Shown here one piece after another: positions 27,244 to 36,031 of a stretch of 64,000 bases of DNA; the first letter of the stretch is position 1; the number at the start of each line of letters is the position of its first letter. The stretch comes from Myxococcales bacterium. GTDB lineage: Bacteria; Myxococcota_A; UBA9160; SZUA-336. Below the pieces are notes generated by a model. It did no database searches. It saw nothing but the letters and a program-made list of their open reading frames with translations, and was not told the DNA's origin. The DNA is taken from the NCBI GenBank assembly GCA_013215565.1, contig JABSQV010000003.1:1-64000 (forward strand), given 5' to 3'. The position numbers and the translations under genes are program-made.

Positions 27244-28197
27244 TCAGGGTTCGTCGCTGCCCTCGTACTGAAGGTCCTCGAACAGCTTCGTGGAGAGATA
27301 GCGCTCACCGTAGCTCGGAAGTATCGCCACGATCAGCTTGCCGTCCGCTTCCGGACGCCTGCCGACTTCGAGCGCCGCACAGATCGCGGCGCCCGACGAG
27401 ATGCCCGACAGAAGTCCCTCTTCGACGGCCAGCCGCCGCGCCATCGCGATGGAGTCGGCGCTCGAGACGTGCACGATCTCGTCGATGATGCCGGTGTCGA
27501 GCACGTCGGGCACGAAGCCCGCCCCGATTCCCTGGATCATGTGCTTGCCGGGCTTCCCGCCCGCGAGCACCGGACTCTCCTGCGGCTCGACGGCGACGGC
27601 CCGGAACGAGGGCTTCCGCTCCTTGATGACCTGGGCGACCCCCGTGATCGTCCCGCCGGTCCCGACGCCCGAAATCAGGTAGTCGACCTCTCCATCGGTA
27701 TCGGACCAGATCTCCTCCGCCGTCGTCCGCCGGTGAACCTCGGGATTCGCCTCGTTCTTGAACTGCTGCGGAACGAAGGAGTCGGGAATGCTGGCCGCGA
27801 GTTCGTCTGCCGCCTTCACCGCTCCGGGCATGCCGTCCGCGGCCGGGGTCAGGACCAGCTTGGCCCCGTACGCCCTGAGCATTACGCGCCGCTCGACCGA
27901 CATCGACTCCGGCATGGTCAGAATCAGGCGGTAGCCCTTCACGGCGGCGACCAGCGCGAGTGCGATCCCGGTGTTCCCCGAGGTTGGCTCCACGAGCGTG
28001 GTGCGCCCCGGCGTGATCAACCCCTGGCGCTCGGAATCCTCGATCATCGAAGCGCCGATGCGGTCCTTGACGCTCGCAGCCGGATTGAAACCCTCGAGCT
28101 TCGCCACCACGCGCGCGCCTACGCCCTCGGCCACTCGATTGAGAAAAACGAGCGGGGTCCGTCCGATCAACTCGGTGACATCCTTCGCGATCTTCAT
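27244..28197 (-). CDS. cysK: cysteine synthase (O-acetylserine sulfhydrylase A)
   Basis: CysK makes cysteine from O-acetylserine and sulfide. The 317-residue protein starts at the ATG at 28197, which overlaps the preceding stop by 4 bp. It has the PLP lysine in [11 protein letters not shown] (Lys44), the substrate loop [11 protein letters not shown], the PLP-phosphate loop [10 protein letters not shown] and the SGISSGAA motif. Length and motif spacing are those of CysK/CysM. It is the fourth gene of the lpxD-rnhB-unknown-cysK run. Confidence 0.95.
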   Translation of the reverse strand: MKIAKDVTELIGRTPLVFLNRVAEGVGARVVAKLEGFNPAASVKDRIGASMIEDSERQGLITPGRTTLVEPTSGNTGIALALVAAVKGYRLILTMPESMSVERRVMLRAYGAKLVLTPAADGMPGAVKAADELAASIPDSFVPQQFKNEANPEVHRRTTAEEIWSDTDGEVDYLISGVGTGGTITGVAQVIKERKPSFRAVAVEPQESPVLAGGKPGKHMIQGIGAGFVPDVLDTGIIDEIVHVSSADSIAMARRLAVEEGLLSGISSGAAICAALEVGRRPEADGKLIVAILPSYGERYLSTKLFEDLQYEGSDEP

Positions 28198-28574
28198 TCC
28201 GAATCTCCCTTCTGGCCCGCGGCGCATGGTACCAGAAGGTCGGAGTTCAGAACTCGGGCTCCGGGGTTGCGCGCGATCAGATCGCGCCCGATGCGGGCGA
28301 CCAGACTCCGAACGCCGTCGCTCCGCTCGGGATGGGTCAGCGGGTCGATCCGGATCGTGACCGAGCCCCGATCGTGACTCGTAATCTTTAGATAGAACGG
28401 GAGTTTGCGCCCGGCCTCGACTACCAGTGCCTCGAGCAACAGCGCCCGGCCACTGCGATCCCGGTAAAGCGTATCGGCCCGGATTACGTCCGCGCCAGTG
28501 CGCAGGAGGATCGGTTCGAACTCGCGCGCGTAGGCCTCGAGGTCGACCGGACCCTGGATCACGATGTGCGGCAT
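28194..28574 (-). CDS. uncharacterised 126-residue protein between rnhB and cysK
   Basis: The frame overlaps the end of rnhB by 16 bp and the start of cysK by 4 bp, so its position in a tight operon supports it being real. The product has a mixed alpha/beta pattern ([20 protein letters not shown], then [20 protein letters not shown]) and no signal or membrane segment. I do not recognise a family. The regular strands and a conserved-looking [17 protein letters not shown] stretch suggest a small globular enzyme or binding protein. Confidence 0.7.
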   Translation of the reverse strand: MPHIVIQGPVDLEAYAREFEPILLRTGADVIRADTLYRDRSGRALLLEALVVEAGRKLPFYLKITSHDRGSVTIRIDPLTHPERSDGVRSLVARIGRDLIARNPGARVLNSDLLVPCAAGQKGDSE

Positions 28575-29365
28575 GCGCGGTCGCGAGCTTCGAGCGCCCG
28601 GCGCACCGGAGCGAAGGAACGGCGGTGATGGGGCGTCGGTCCCCGCTCGGAGAGCGCCCGCAGGTGCTCGGCAGTGCCGTAGCCGGAATTGCGCTTGAAG
28701 CCATAGCCGGGGTAACGCCGGTCGAGATCGCGCATGCGCCGGTCGCGGTACACCTTGGCCACGATGGAGGCCGCGGCGACCGAAGCCGAGAGCCGATCCC
28801 CGCCGACCACGAAGCGGCCTGGAAGCCCCAGCTCGAAACCTCCCCGGCCATCGAGAAGCGCGAAGTCGGGCCGCACCGGGAGGCGGTCGAGCGCACGCCG
28901 CATCGCGAGCCGGCCGGCCCGGGTGACGTTCAGACGGTCCACCTCCACGCGCGGACTCCAGCCGAGGGCTACCGCGACCGCGGCCCCGCGGATCTCCCGG
29001 TCCAGGCGTTCGCGCACCGCCGGCGCGAGGCGCTTCGAATCATCGAGCCCGGAGAGCTCCACCCCTTCGGGCAGAATGACGGCGGCCGCTACCACCGGAC
29101 CCGCGAGCGGGCCCATGCCGACCTCGTCGACCCCGGCGATGCAGCGATGCCCGCGCGCGCGGAGCACCCGCTCGAAACGGAACATCCGCCAGAGACGCAG
29201 CCGCTCCGCGGCCTCCCGCTGCCACCTGCGCTCGAGGGAACCGGCGAGTGCGTGGGCCCCCGCACGTGGGTCCTGCTGCAACGCACGCAGCAGTACGCGA
29301 TCGGCAGCCGGGTACGTACGCAGCCGTTCCCGAATCTGAGCCAAGCTCTGGTCGCGAAGTTCCAT
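28559..29365 (-). CDS. rnhB: ribonuclease HII
   Basis: RNase HII removes ribonucleotides from DNA. The 268-residue protein has a roughly 75-residue N-terminal extension (also seen in some other bacterial members) and then the catalytic core: [19 protein letters not shown] (Asp80, Glu81), LDDSKRL and LLDGRGG, and a late [13 protein letters not shown]. The conserved GRG of the DEVGRG box reads GMG here (Met84), replacing the arginine thought to help recognise the ribonucleotide. It follows lpxD by 30 bp. Confidence 0.93.
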   Translation of the reverse strand: MELRDQSLAQIRERLRTYPAADRVLLRALQQDPRAGAHALAGSLERRWQREAAERLRLWRMFRFERVLRARGHRCIAGVDEVGMGPLAGPVVAAAVILPEGVELSGLDDSKRLAPAVRERLDREIRGAAVAVALGWSPRVEVDRLNVTRAGRLAMRRALDRLPVRPDFALLDGRGGFELGLPGRFVVGGDRLSASVAAASIVAKVYRDRRMRDLDRRYPGYGFKRNSGYGTAEHLRALSERGPTPHHRRSFAPVRRALEARDRACRTS

Positions 29366-29395
29366 CCCCCCCCCGGAGCCCCTCCCGCGGTCGCT

Positions 29396-30451
29396 TCACG
29401 AACGCGGCTTTTTCTCTCCCAGCCCGAGCTTCTCCTCGATCCGGCGCACCCGGCGCACCAGGCCCGGCAGGTACTGGCGTGCAACGCTGTACCGCACCCA
29501 GAGCCTCCGCGGCATCGAGGGCGTACCCAGGACCTGCGAGCGCGGTGGCAGGTCTCCGGCGAGAGCGGCGCGCGCACCCACCATCGAGTCGTCGCCCACA
29601 TGTAGATGACCGGCGCTGGCCGACTGGCCCCCGAAGGTCACGCGCTTCCCGACCCAGGTACTGCCCGCAAGCGCGGATTGCGCACACACGACCGTTCCAT
29701 CTTCGACCGTGCAGCCGTGGGCGATCTGCACGAGATTGTCGACCTTGACGCCGCGCCCGATCCGGGTCTGCGTCCGGGCGTGACCCATACGAGGGTGCCC
29801 GGGATGAGATGCGTCGATGGTCGAGTTCGCGCCGATCTCAGTGTCGTCGCCCAGCTCCACCGGCGAGACGTGCGGAATCGTCACACGCGTGCCGTCGGCG
29901 CGGAAGGCGTGTCCGAAGCCGTAGGAGCCGAGCACGACGCCGTTCTCGATCACGACGCGGTTGCCGAGGCGGGTCCCTTCTCGCAGTTGTGCTCCGGCGT
30001 GGATTTCGCAATCCGCGCCGATCTCGACACCGGCATAGAGCGTAACGTGCGGGTGGATGACGGTCGCGTCCCCGATCTGGCAGCCGGAACCGATCACTGT
30101 GTACGGGCCAATGGAAACGTCGCGTCCGAGGGTGACGTCGCCCGGTACGACCGCGGTGGGATGCACCCCCGGATCCGGACGGCGTCTCGGATACAGCAGC
30201 TCGATCGCGCGCGCGAAGTCGGCGTAGGGTGAAGCAGAGCGCAGACAGGGCCGCTCGATCGCATCGAAGTCCGAGAATACGATACAGGCGCCGGCTCCCG
30301 AGGACGCGTAGGCGCCCGCGTGCTTGGCCGCGGACACGAAGGAGAGATCGGCCGGGCCTGCATCTTCGAGTCCCGCGAGTCCCGTGATTTCCAGATCAGG
30401 CGAGCCCTCCAGCGGCAGTTCCAGCGCCTGCGCTACCGCTCCGATCGTCAT
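29396..30451 (-). CDS. lpxD: UDP-3-O-acylglucosamine N-acyltransferase
   Basis: LpxD adds the second fatty-acyl chain in lipid A synthesis. The 351-residue protein has the N-terminal uridine-binding domain (to about residue 100), then the left-handed beta-helix of hexapeptide repeats (IGPYTVIGSGCQIGDATVIHPHVTLYAG as an example run), and the catalytic-type histidine region IAHGCTVEDGTVVCAQSALAG. I use the ATG at 30451; an in-frame GTG at 30475 is an alternative. It heads the lpxD-rnhB-unknown-cysK run and diverges from the dehydrogenase pair. It marks an LPS-bearing outer membrane. Confidence 0.94.
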   Translation of the reverse strand: MTIGAVAQALELPLEGSPDLEITGLAGLEDAGPADLSFVSAAKHAGAYASSGAGACIVFSDFDAIERPCLRSASPYADFARAIELLYPRRRPDPGVHPTAVVPGDVTLGRDVSIGPYTVIGSGCQIGDATVIHPHVTLYAGVEIGADCEIHAGAQLREGTRLGNRVVIENGVVLGSYGFGHAFRADGTRVTIPHVSPVELGDDTEIGANSTIDASHPGHPRMGHARTQTRIGRGVKVDNLVQIAHGCTVEDGTVVCAQSALAGSTWVGKRVTFGGQSASAGHLHVGDDSMVGARAALAGDLPPRSQVLGTPSMPRRLWVRYSVARQYLPGLVRRVRRIEEKLGLGEKKPRS

Positions 30452-30520
30452 CCGAGTCCTGGCCGCCGTCGACACGGGTTCGTCTCCCTTCCGAGGCCAT
30501 ACAGTATCAAATGCTCCGCT

Positions 30521-30549
30521 TTGACCAGCACAAGCCTGTGTGACATAAG
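30521..30549 (+). promoter_or_regulatory. sigma-70-like promoter for the GMC dehydrogenase pair
   Basis: TTGACC (30521-30526), a 17-bp spacer and CATAAG (30544-30549) match the consensus at five and four of six. It lies about 100 bp upstream of the GTG at 30648 in the divergent region with lpxD. Confidence 0.45.
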
Positions 30550-30647
30550 TCGGGCCCTGTCCCGCAGCGACTTCCGCGACAAGTTTGCAAGCCGCAGGGC
30601 GCGGCACTGCGGCTGCGCTCGGCGGCGCAAGGCATGAGGAACGCGGC

Positions 30648-31154
30648 GTGAACCGGCGACAGTTTCTGCGCCTCTCGGGACTGACCCCGGCTCTGCTGAT
30701 GTTGCAGCAAATCCCGTTCGCCGCGGCCGCCAGCCCGGGTAGCCTGCAGTCGGTGCGGCTCGCACCCGACGACGCGCGGGTCCTGATGGCGGTCGTCGAG
30801 CGCATGACCGAGACCGGGACCTCCGGCGCCCCCGCTCCGAACGCGCTCGGAACACTCTCGACGATCGAGGCGATTCTGTCGAGGCTCGACGCCGAACTCG
30901 TCAGCGCGCTGCGGATCGCGCTGCGGGTCGTGGAGTGGTGGCCCGCGGTCCTGGAAGGGAAGTTCCAGCGCTTTTCGAAGCTGGCTCCCGACGCGCAAAC
31001 GCGGAGTCTCGAAGGCTGGCGCAGCAGCGGCATCGAGGCGAGGCGCGCGGTCTTCGCAGCGCTGCGGAACCTGGCGCTTCTCGCCTACTGGAGCCGCCCC
31101 GAGACCTGGCCCCTGATCGGGTACGGCGGACCCTGGGTCGGGCGCCGGCCGTGA
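30648..31154 (+). CDS. gluconate 2-dehydrogenase subunit 3-like protein with Tat-type signal
   Basis: The 168-residue protein starts at a GTG (30648) and begins NRRQFLRLSGLTPALL, a twin-arginine-like signal (RRQFL) followed by a hydrophobic stretch, so export with its folded partner is likely. The remainder is helical and resembles the small subunit 3 family of membrane-bound gluconate 2-dehydrogenases. It overlaps the GMC oxidoreductase start in a GTGA junction, the arrangement expected for the small and catalytic subunits of one enzyme. Confidence 0.78.
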   Translation: MNRRQFLRLSGLTPALLMLQQIPFAAAASPGSLQSVRLAPDDARVLMAVVERMTETGTSGAPAPNALGTLSTIEAILSRLDAELVSALRIALRVVEWWPAVLEGKFQRFSKLAPDAQTRSLEGWRSSGIEARRAVFAALRNLALLAYWSRPETWPLIGYGGPWVGRRP

Positions 31155-32674
31155 TCGTCCCGGAAGCCGAACGGACCGGCGCCCGGCGCGAACGCGCCGA
31201 CGTCTGCGTGATCGGATCGGGCGCCGGCGGCGCCGTCGTCGCCGCCGAACTCGCGCAGGCCGGGCTCGCGGTCAGCCTGCTGGAGCAGGGTGGGAACCAT
31301 CGCAGCGCCGACTTCGACCAGCGCGAGGACCACATGTTCCCGATGCTCTTCGAGGACGCGGGCCTGCGCAGCACACGAGACGGCGCGATCCAGATCCTCC
31401 AGGGACGCGGCGTCGGGGGCTCGACGGTAAACAACCTCGGCACCTGTGTACGGGCACCGGATCCGATCCTCGAGGTCTGGGCGCGCGAGCACGGCGTCCG
31501 CGATCTGGACCAGCTTCCGGATGCCTTCGCGCGCGTCGAACACGAGCTCGGCGTGCGCCGGATCACGCGGGAAGAGCTGAACGAACTCAACCGGCGCGTG
31601 GAGCGGGGCTCGAGCTTGCTCGGCTACCGCGGCAAGCTCGCGAGGCACAACCGGATCGGTTGCGTTCGCTCCGGATTCTGCATCCTCGGCTGTTCGTACG
31701 ATGCGATGCAGAGCATGCGCGTAACCTATGTGCCGCGCGCGGACGCGGCCGGCGCTCGCATCTGGCCCAACTGCCGCGGCGAGCGGATCGAGGTTGGCGC
31801 GGGAGGCGGACACGTGGTCCGGGCGAGCCTGCAGGGCGCGCGCCAGGAGCCGCAGGGCGAACTCCGCGTCGAGGCACCTGTGGTCATCTGTAGCGCCGGC
31901 GCGATCGGCACGCCGCTGCTGCTACAGGCGAGCGGCCTCGGCGGCTCGGCCGTCGGAAAGCAGCTCCACCTGCACCCCTCCGTGACGGTCTGGGGGATCT
32001 TTCCCGAAGCGATCCACGCGTACTACGGAATCCCGCAGGCGTACTACATCGACGAGTTCCTCGAACTCGAGCGCGACCCTGCCTCGGGTGTGCTGCTCCT
32101 GCCGACCGCGAGCTTCCCGTCGATGCTGGCGTCAGAACTTCCCGGCTTCGGCCCCGAACTGTTCTCCTACCTGCGTCACTTCGACCGGCTCGGGGGGCTG
32201 CTCACGCTGGTCCACGACCGCTCGGCCGGGACCGTGGAGGCCGGCTTTGGGGGACGCCCGAGCATTCGCTACTCGCTCGGTGAAGCCGACCGCCGCGAAC
32301 TCGTGGACGGCGTCAAGCACTCCGTCGAGATCCTCTGGGCGAGCGGTGCGGAGCGCGTGATCGTCCCCTACCAGCGCGATCCGCTCGTGCTCAGACCCGA
32401 GGATGGCACCTCCTCGATCGACCGCCGCGGGCTGCGGGAGGGAATCATCCCCATGTCGTCCGCTCACCCCCAGGGCAGCTGCCGGATGGGCGCGGACCCG
32501 GCCTCCTCAGTGGTGGGATCGTTCGGCGAGCTTCACGACACGCCGGGCGTCTTCGTCGCCGACGCGAGCGTCTTCCCGACTTCGCTCGGAGTGCCGCCGC
32601 AGATCACCACCGCGGCGCTCGCAGACCGGAGCGCACGCCACATCCTCGACCGCTGGCCCGCGCTCGGCCGCTGA
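31151..32674 (+). CDS. GMC-family FAD-dependent oxidoreductase
   Basis: The 507-residue flavoprotein begins with the FAD-binding GSGAGG (22-27) and has the second GMC signature GRGVGGSTVNN. It oxidises an alcohol or sugar; the closest setting is gluconate dehydrogenase or long-chain alcohol oxidase. The catalytic histidine is in SAHPQGSCRMG (His439). The second catalytic position, usually Asn or His in GVNPQ, is Pro482 here (GVPPQIT), which is unusual. A cysteine-containing segment (GCVRSGFCILGCSYDA) in the middle is typical of the gluconate-dehydrogenase-like group. Coupled to the small subunit by a 4-bp overlap; probably exported with it. Confidence 0.87.
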   Translation: MIVPEAERTGARRERADVCVIGSGAGGAVVAAELAQAGLAVSLLEQGGNHRSADFDQREDHMFPMLFEDAGLRSTRDGAIQILQGRGVGGSTVNNLGTCVRAPDPILEVWAREHGVRDLDQLPDAFARVEHELGVRRITREELNELNRRVERGSSLLGYRGKLARHNRIGCVRSGFCILGCSYDAMQSMRVTYVPRADAAGARIWPNCRGERIEVGAGGGHVVRASLQGARQEPQGELRVEAPVVICSAGAIGTPLLLQASGLGGSAVGKQLHLHPSVTVWGIFPEAIHAYYGIPQAYYIDEFLELERDPASGVLLLPTASFPSMLASELPGFGPELFSYLRHFDRLGGLLTLVHDRSAGTVEAGFGGRPSIRYSLGEADRRELVDGVKHSVEILWASGAERVIVPYQRDPLVLRPEDGTSSIDRRGLREGIIPMSSAHPQGSCRMGADPASSVVGSFGELHDTPGVFVADASVFPTSLGVPPQITTAALADRSARHILDRWPALGR

Positions 32675-32680
32675 CCCGAA

Positions 32681-34111
32681 ATGAGCGCGCGGGACGATTT
32701 CGACCCGGAGCAAGTGCCCCCGGAGCAGCCCGAACTGGCGTCGGAGTTGCTCGACCTGCGCGACAAGCCCGCCGAGCCGCTCGCGCCCTCGCCACAGGCG
32801 CTCGGCGTCTGGGAACTCGCCTGGCCGACGATGGTCGCGGCCCTGCTTCAGACCGGGGTCCGCTGGGTCGACTTCATGATGGTCGGCTCGCTGGGCACCG
32901 AGGCGGTCGCCGCGGTCGGGCTCGGGGGACAGGTCTACTGGTTCATCCAGTCGGCCGTAATGGCAATCACGACGGGCCTCGTCGCACTCATCGCACGCGC
33001 GGTCGGGGCGCGCGATCCGGATCTCGCCGACCGTACGCTCCGGCAGGGGATCGTGCTGGGCAGTGCGCTCGGGGTTGCGCTCACACTGGGCGGCCTGCCG
33101 CTTTCGAGATTTGCGATCGGCGTGTACGGCGTCGAGCCGCAGGTCGTCGAATTCGGATCGAGCTATCTCGGTTGGCTCCTGGTCGGGAACGTCCCGTTCA
33201 CGCTGGTCTTCGTCTTCGCCGCGGGACTCCGGGCCGCGGGCGACGTCCGCACGCCGCTCTACGTGGGCATCCTGGCCAATCTGCTGAACGTGTTCCTGAA
33301 CTGGGTACTGATCTTCGGCCGGCTCGGTGCTCCCGAACTCGGAGTTTCGGGCGCCGCGATCGCATCGAGCCTCGCGATGGGATTTCAGGTCGTCGTCTTC
33401 TGGGTGCTCTGGCAGCGCCGGAAGCTCGTACTCGAACCGCGCGGAACGGGCTTCCGTTTCGAGCCGGGGCTCGTCAGGAGAATCCTGCGGATCGGCTACC
33501 CGGCAGCGATCGAGGGCGCGCTCTGGCACTTCGGCCTGCTCTTCTTCATGCGCATCATGAGCAGCTTCGGAACCGCCGAGATCGCGGCGTACCAGATCGG
33601 GGCGCAGATCCTGGCGCTCTCCTTCATACCGGGCTCCGGCTTCGCGATGGCGGGCGCGACGCTGGTCGGTCAACACCTGGGCGAGGGGAATCCCGCGGCC
33701 GCGACCCGCTCGGGCTGGCGCTCGATCGCGGGCTGTGTCGCTGCGCTCTCGCTGAACGGCGCGATCATCATCGCGTTCGCGGCTCCGCTCGCACGCCTCT
33801 TCATCGCGGACCCACAGGTCGTATCGCTCAGCGTGGATTTCATCTGGGTGCTCGGCGTGAGCCAGCCGCTGATGGCCGTCGAGTTCGCCGCCGGGGGCGC
33901 ACTGCGTGGAGCCGGTGACACTCGCTACCCGCTCATGGTCGTATTCCTGGGGCTGTTCGTGTTCCGCCTGATCCCAGCCACGCTGGCGGCCTACGTCTTC
34001 GGCGCGCCGATCCAGTGGGTCTGGTCCGCGCTGATCCTGGACTACCTGATCAAGGCCATGTTGCTCGCGATCCGCTTCGCCCGCGGCCGCTGGACCGCGA
34101 TCGAGGTCTAG
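32681..34111 (+). CDS. MATE-family multidrug efflux transporter
   Basis: The 476-residue membrane protein has about 12 transmembrane helices and the MATE pattern, including ELAWPTMVAALLQTGVRWVDFMMVGSLG in helix 1-2 and a second repeat from about residue 245 (ILRIGYPAAIEGALWHFG). The acidic N-terminal 40 residues are a cytoplasmic extension. MATE pumps export cationic drugs or metabolites in exchange for Na+ or H+. It starts 6 bp after the GMC gene, so it may be co-transcribed. Its stop overlaps the convergent CBS gene by 4 bp. Confidence 0.9.
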   Translation: MSARDDFDPEQVPPEQPELASELLDLRDKPAEPLAPSPQALGVWELAWPTMVAALLQTGVRWVDFMMVGSLGTEAVAAVGLGGQVYWFIQSAVMAITTGLVALIARAVGARDPDLADRTLRQGIVLGSALGVALTLGGLPLSRFAIGVYGVEPQVVEFGSSYLGWLLVGNVPFTLVFVFAAGLRAAGDVRTPLYVGILANLLNVFLNWVLIFGRLGAPELGVSGAAIASSLAMGFQVVVFWVLWQRRKLVLEPRGTGFRFEPGLVRRILRIGYPAAIEGALWHFGLLFFMRIMSSFGTAEIAAYQIGAQILALSFIPGSGFAMAGATLVGQHLGEGNPAAATRSGWRSIAGCVAALSLNGAIIIAFAAPLARLFIADPQVVSLSVDFIWVLGVSQPLMAVEFAAGGALRGAGDTRYPLMVVFLGLFVFRLIPATLAAYVFGAPIQWVWSALILDYLIKAMLLAIRFARGRWTAIEV

Positions 34112-34527
34112 ACCGAGGCGTCCCCAAGCAGCTCCACACAGAAGTGCAGAATGTCGGTCTCGGTCAGGATCCCGACCAACCGACCCTCCTCGGCCACGGG
34201 CAGACACCCGAACTTTCGGTCGGCCATCACCCGTACCGCCTCGCGCACCGAACTCGAAGGCGCCACGGTCAAGGCGGGCGAAGACATCACCTCGGAGATG
34301 AAAACGCCTTCCAGGAACCGGTTCTGCTCGGGCGCCGGAATTCCGATCAGGCTCGAGAGAGACGCGTGAAAGAGATCTCGCTGGGAGACGACGCCGACGA
34401 GCGTTCCACCGCGCACGACGGGCAGATGGCGAACCTTCGCCATCTCCATGATCTCGTGAACGACGTTCAGCGTGTCGTCCGCTCCGATCGTCACGACCTT
34501 TCGGCTCATGATTTCCTCGACCCGCAC
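34108..34527 (-). CDS. CBS-domain pair protein
   Basis: The 139-residue protein consists of two CBS domains: the first from MSRKVVTIGADDTLNVVHEIM, the second from MSSPALTVAPSSSVREAVRVM, each with the terminal GVVSQRD or GILTETD strand. Such Bateman modules bind adenine nucleotides (AMP, ATP or SAM) and report energy state. No fused effector domain is present, so it acts on a partner elsewhere. The start at 34527 is preceded by a GAGGAAATC ribosome-binding site. Confidence 0.9.
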   Translation of the reverse strand: MRVEEIMSRKVVTIGADDTLNVVHEIMEMAKVRHLPVVRGGTLVGVVSQRDLFHASLSSLIGIPAPEQNRFLEGVFISEVMSSPALTVAPSSSVREAVRVMADRKFGCLPVAEEGRLVGILTETDILHFCVELLGDASV

Positions 34528-34699
34528 GGCCCCGATCTAACACGGACGCGGGGCTAGAACAAACCACTGACGCGTCGCTGAGACTCGCGCTCGGAACCGG
34601 CCTTCCGCGGGGACACCGGGCAGCCCTCCGCCCGCGGCCGCCCATCGCGCCGGAATCTGTAGAATAGCGCCGGGTTCACCCCCGGGAGGCTCGACGAGG

Positions 34700-35950
34700 A
34701 TGGGACGCGTTCTCCTTCTGGCGGTGTTCGCCGTCCTGGCTGTCTTCTACTACTACTTCTTTGGCCCAGCTCCGAGTCCGTCCGAACTGGGCGACCTGCC
34801 CTGGTGGCGCCCCCGCGGCTGGGTCACGCGCTGGTCCTCCCTGTCGAGCTTGCGGGACCTGGCCCGGAGCGGGGGGCCGGCCGGCGTGCTGCCCGTCCTG
34901 CTGGCCTCGCTGCCCCCGCTGCTCCTGACGATCGGAGGATTCAGGCTCTTCAAGCATCGCCCGCTGCGGGTACTGCTGCTCGCGACCGGTCTGACGCTCT
35001 GCGCGTTCGCGCTCTACGGCTACCTGATACCAGAGATTTGGACCGCCTTCTCGTGGCACTGGCCAGCCACCAGCGCGAGCATGGCTCTGCTGCTCGCCAG
35101 CATTGCGCTCGCGCCCTCGCTGGTCGAGGCCTCGCAGAGGCTGCCTCTGCTGGCTCGAGCCGGCGCCGGACTCGCCGCGGTCGCAGTCGCGTACCTGCTC
35201 TCCACCGAAATCACAGGCACGAATCCGGAACTCTTCTACAACACCAGTCCCTGGCCGGTGCTGACGCTGTTTGGGCTCGTTCTGTTCGGGTACCTGTTCG
35301 CGGGCCTGCACGCGTCTGCGGGAGTAGGAGTGTGGCTTCGCGGACGGCTCGGCGGCGCGAGTGGAAGCGCCGTCGGGATTCTCGCGGCTGCGCTGTGTGG
35401 AGCGGCGACGAGCTTCGGGGTGTTCCAGGATCCCACTCCCGGCCAGAGCCTCGGGCTCGCCGCCCTAGCGGCGCTGTACGCATGGAGGGCGGGCCGCGCC
35501 CGCGAGCCCCGGGCTGCGCGCGATCTCGCCGTGGCACAACTCGCGGCGGCCGGCCTGATCGCAGCCAGCATCTGGATCGGCGACCGCAGCGCGAGGGCCA
35601 CGCAGGCTGAGATCCGCAACGAGACGGCCGCGCAGATCATCGCGGCACTCGATGGCTACCGGAGCGAACACGAGATCTATCCCGACCGGCTCGAAGACCT
35701 GATCCCGGCGCAACTGGCTCGGGTGCCTGCCCCCCGGATCGGAATCTTCGAACACGACGACGAGGTCTTTCTCTACTCGAGCTACGGCGACTCCTACGCG
35801 CTGGAATTCGCGAGCGTGCTCTGGGAGCAGTGCCAGTACAGCCCGCCCTACGTGTATGAAGACGAGGAGCAGGACGAAGGGGAGGACCCCGAAGACGAAG
35901 GCCTCGACGGGAGCTGGAGCTGCGGCAGTGCACCGCCCAAGCTCTGGTAG
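34700..35950 (+). CDS. multi-TM protein with a pseudopilin-like C-terminal domain
   Basis: The 416-residue protein has about seven or eight transmembrane helices (residues 1-300). A soluble region then begins ATQAEIRNETAAQIIAALDGYRSEHEIYPDRLEDLIP, which resembles the N-terminal helix and following loop of type II secretion major pseudopilins but here follows a membrane helix. The final 50 residues are acidic (EDEEQDEGEDPEDEG) and end with a Cys-containing tail. Function unknown. A GGGAGG ribosome-binding site precedes the ATG. It diverges from the CBS gene and lies 81 bp before the luciferase-like gene. Confidence 0.75.
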   Translation: MGRVLLLAVFAVLAVFYYYFFGPAPSPSELGDLPWWRPRGWVTRWSSLSSLRDLARSGGPAGVLPVLLASLPPLLLTIGGFRLFKHRPLRVLLLATGLTLCAFALYGYLIPEIWTAFSWHWPATSASMALLLASIALAPSLVEASQRLPLLARAGAGLAAVAVAYLLSTEITGTNPELFYNTSPWPVLTLFGLVLFGYLFAGLHASAGVGVWLRGRLGGASGSAVGILAAALCGAATSFGVFQDPTPGQSLGLAALAALYAWRAGRAREPRAARDLAVAQLAAAGLIAASIWIGDRSARATQAEIRNETAAQIIAALDGYRSEHEIYPDRLEDLIPAQLARVPAPRIGIFEHDDEVFLYSSYGDSYALEFASVLWEQCQYSPPYVYEDEEQDEGEDPEDEGLDGSWSCGSAPPKLW

Positions 35951-36031
35951 CGCATACCCCCGGCGCCTGAGCCGCGCTTCCGGACCGGGCCGGCTGCACA
36001 GAGCTTCGGCAAGCGGACGCCGGGACAGGCA

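Noticed and set aside
26566..28377. A 600-codon open frame on the plus strand opposite cysK, tetR and acpP
   Set aside because: It is antisense to three well-supported genes, has the low-complexity Arg/Pro/Asp-rich composition of GC-rich shadow frames and no recognised motif.
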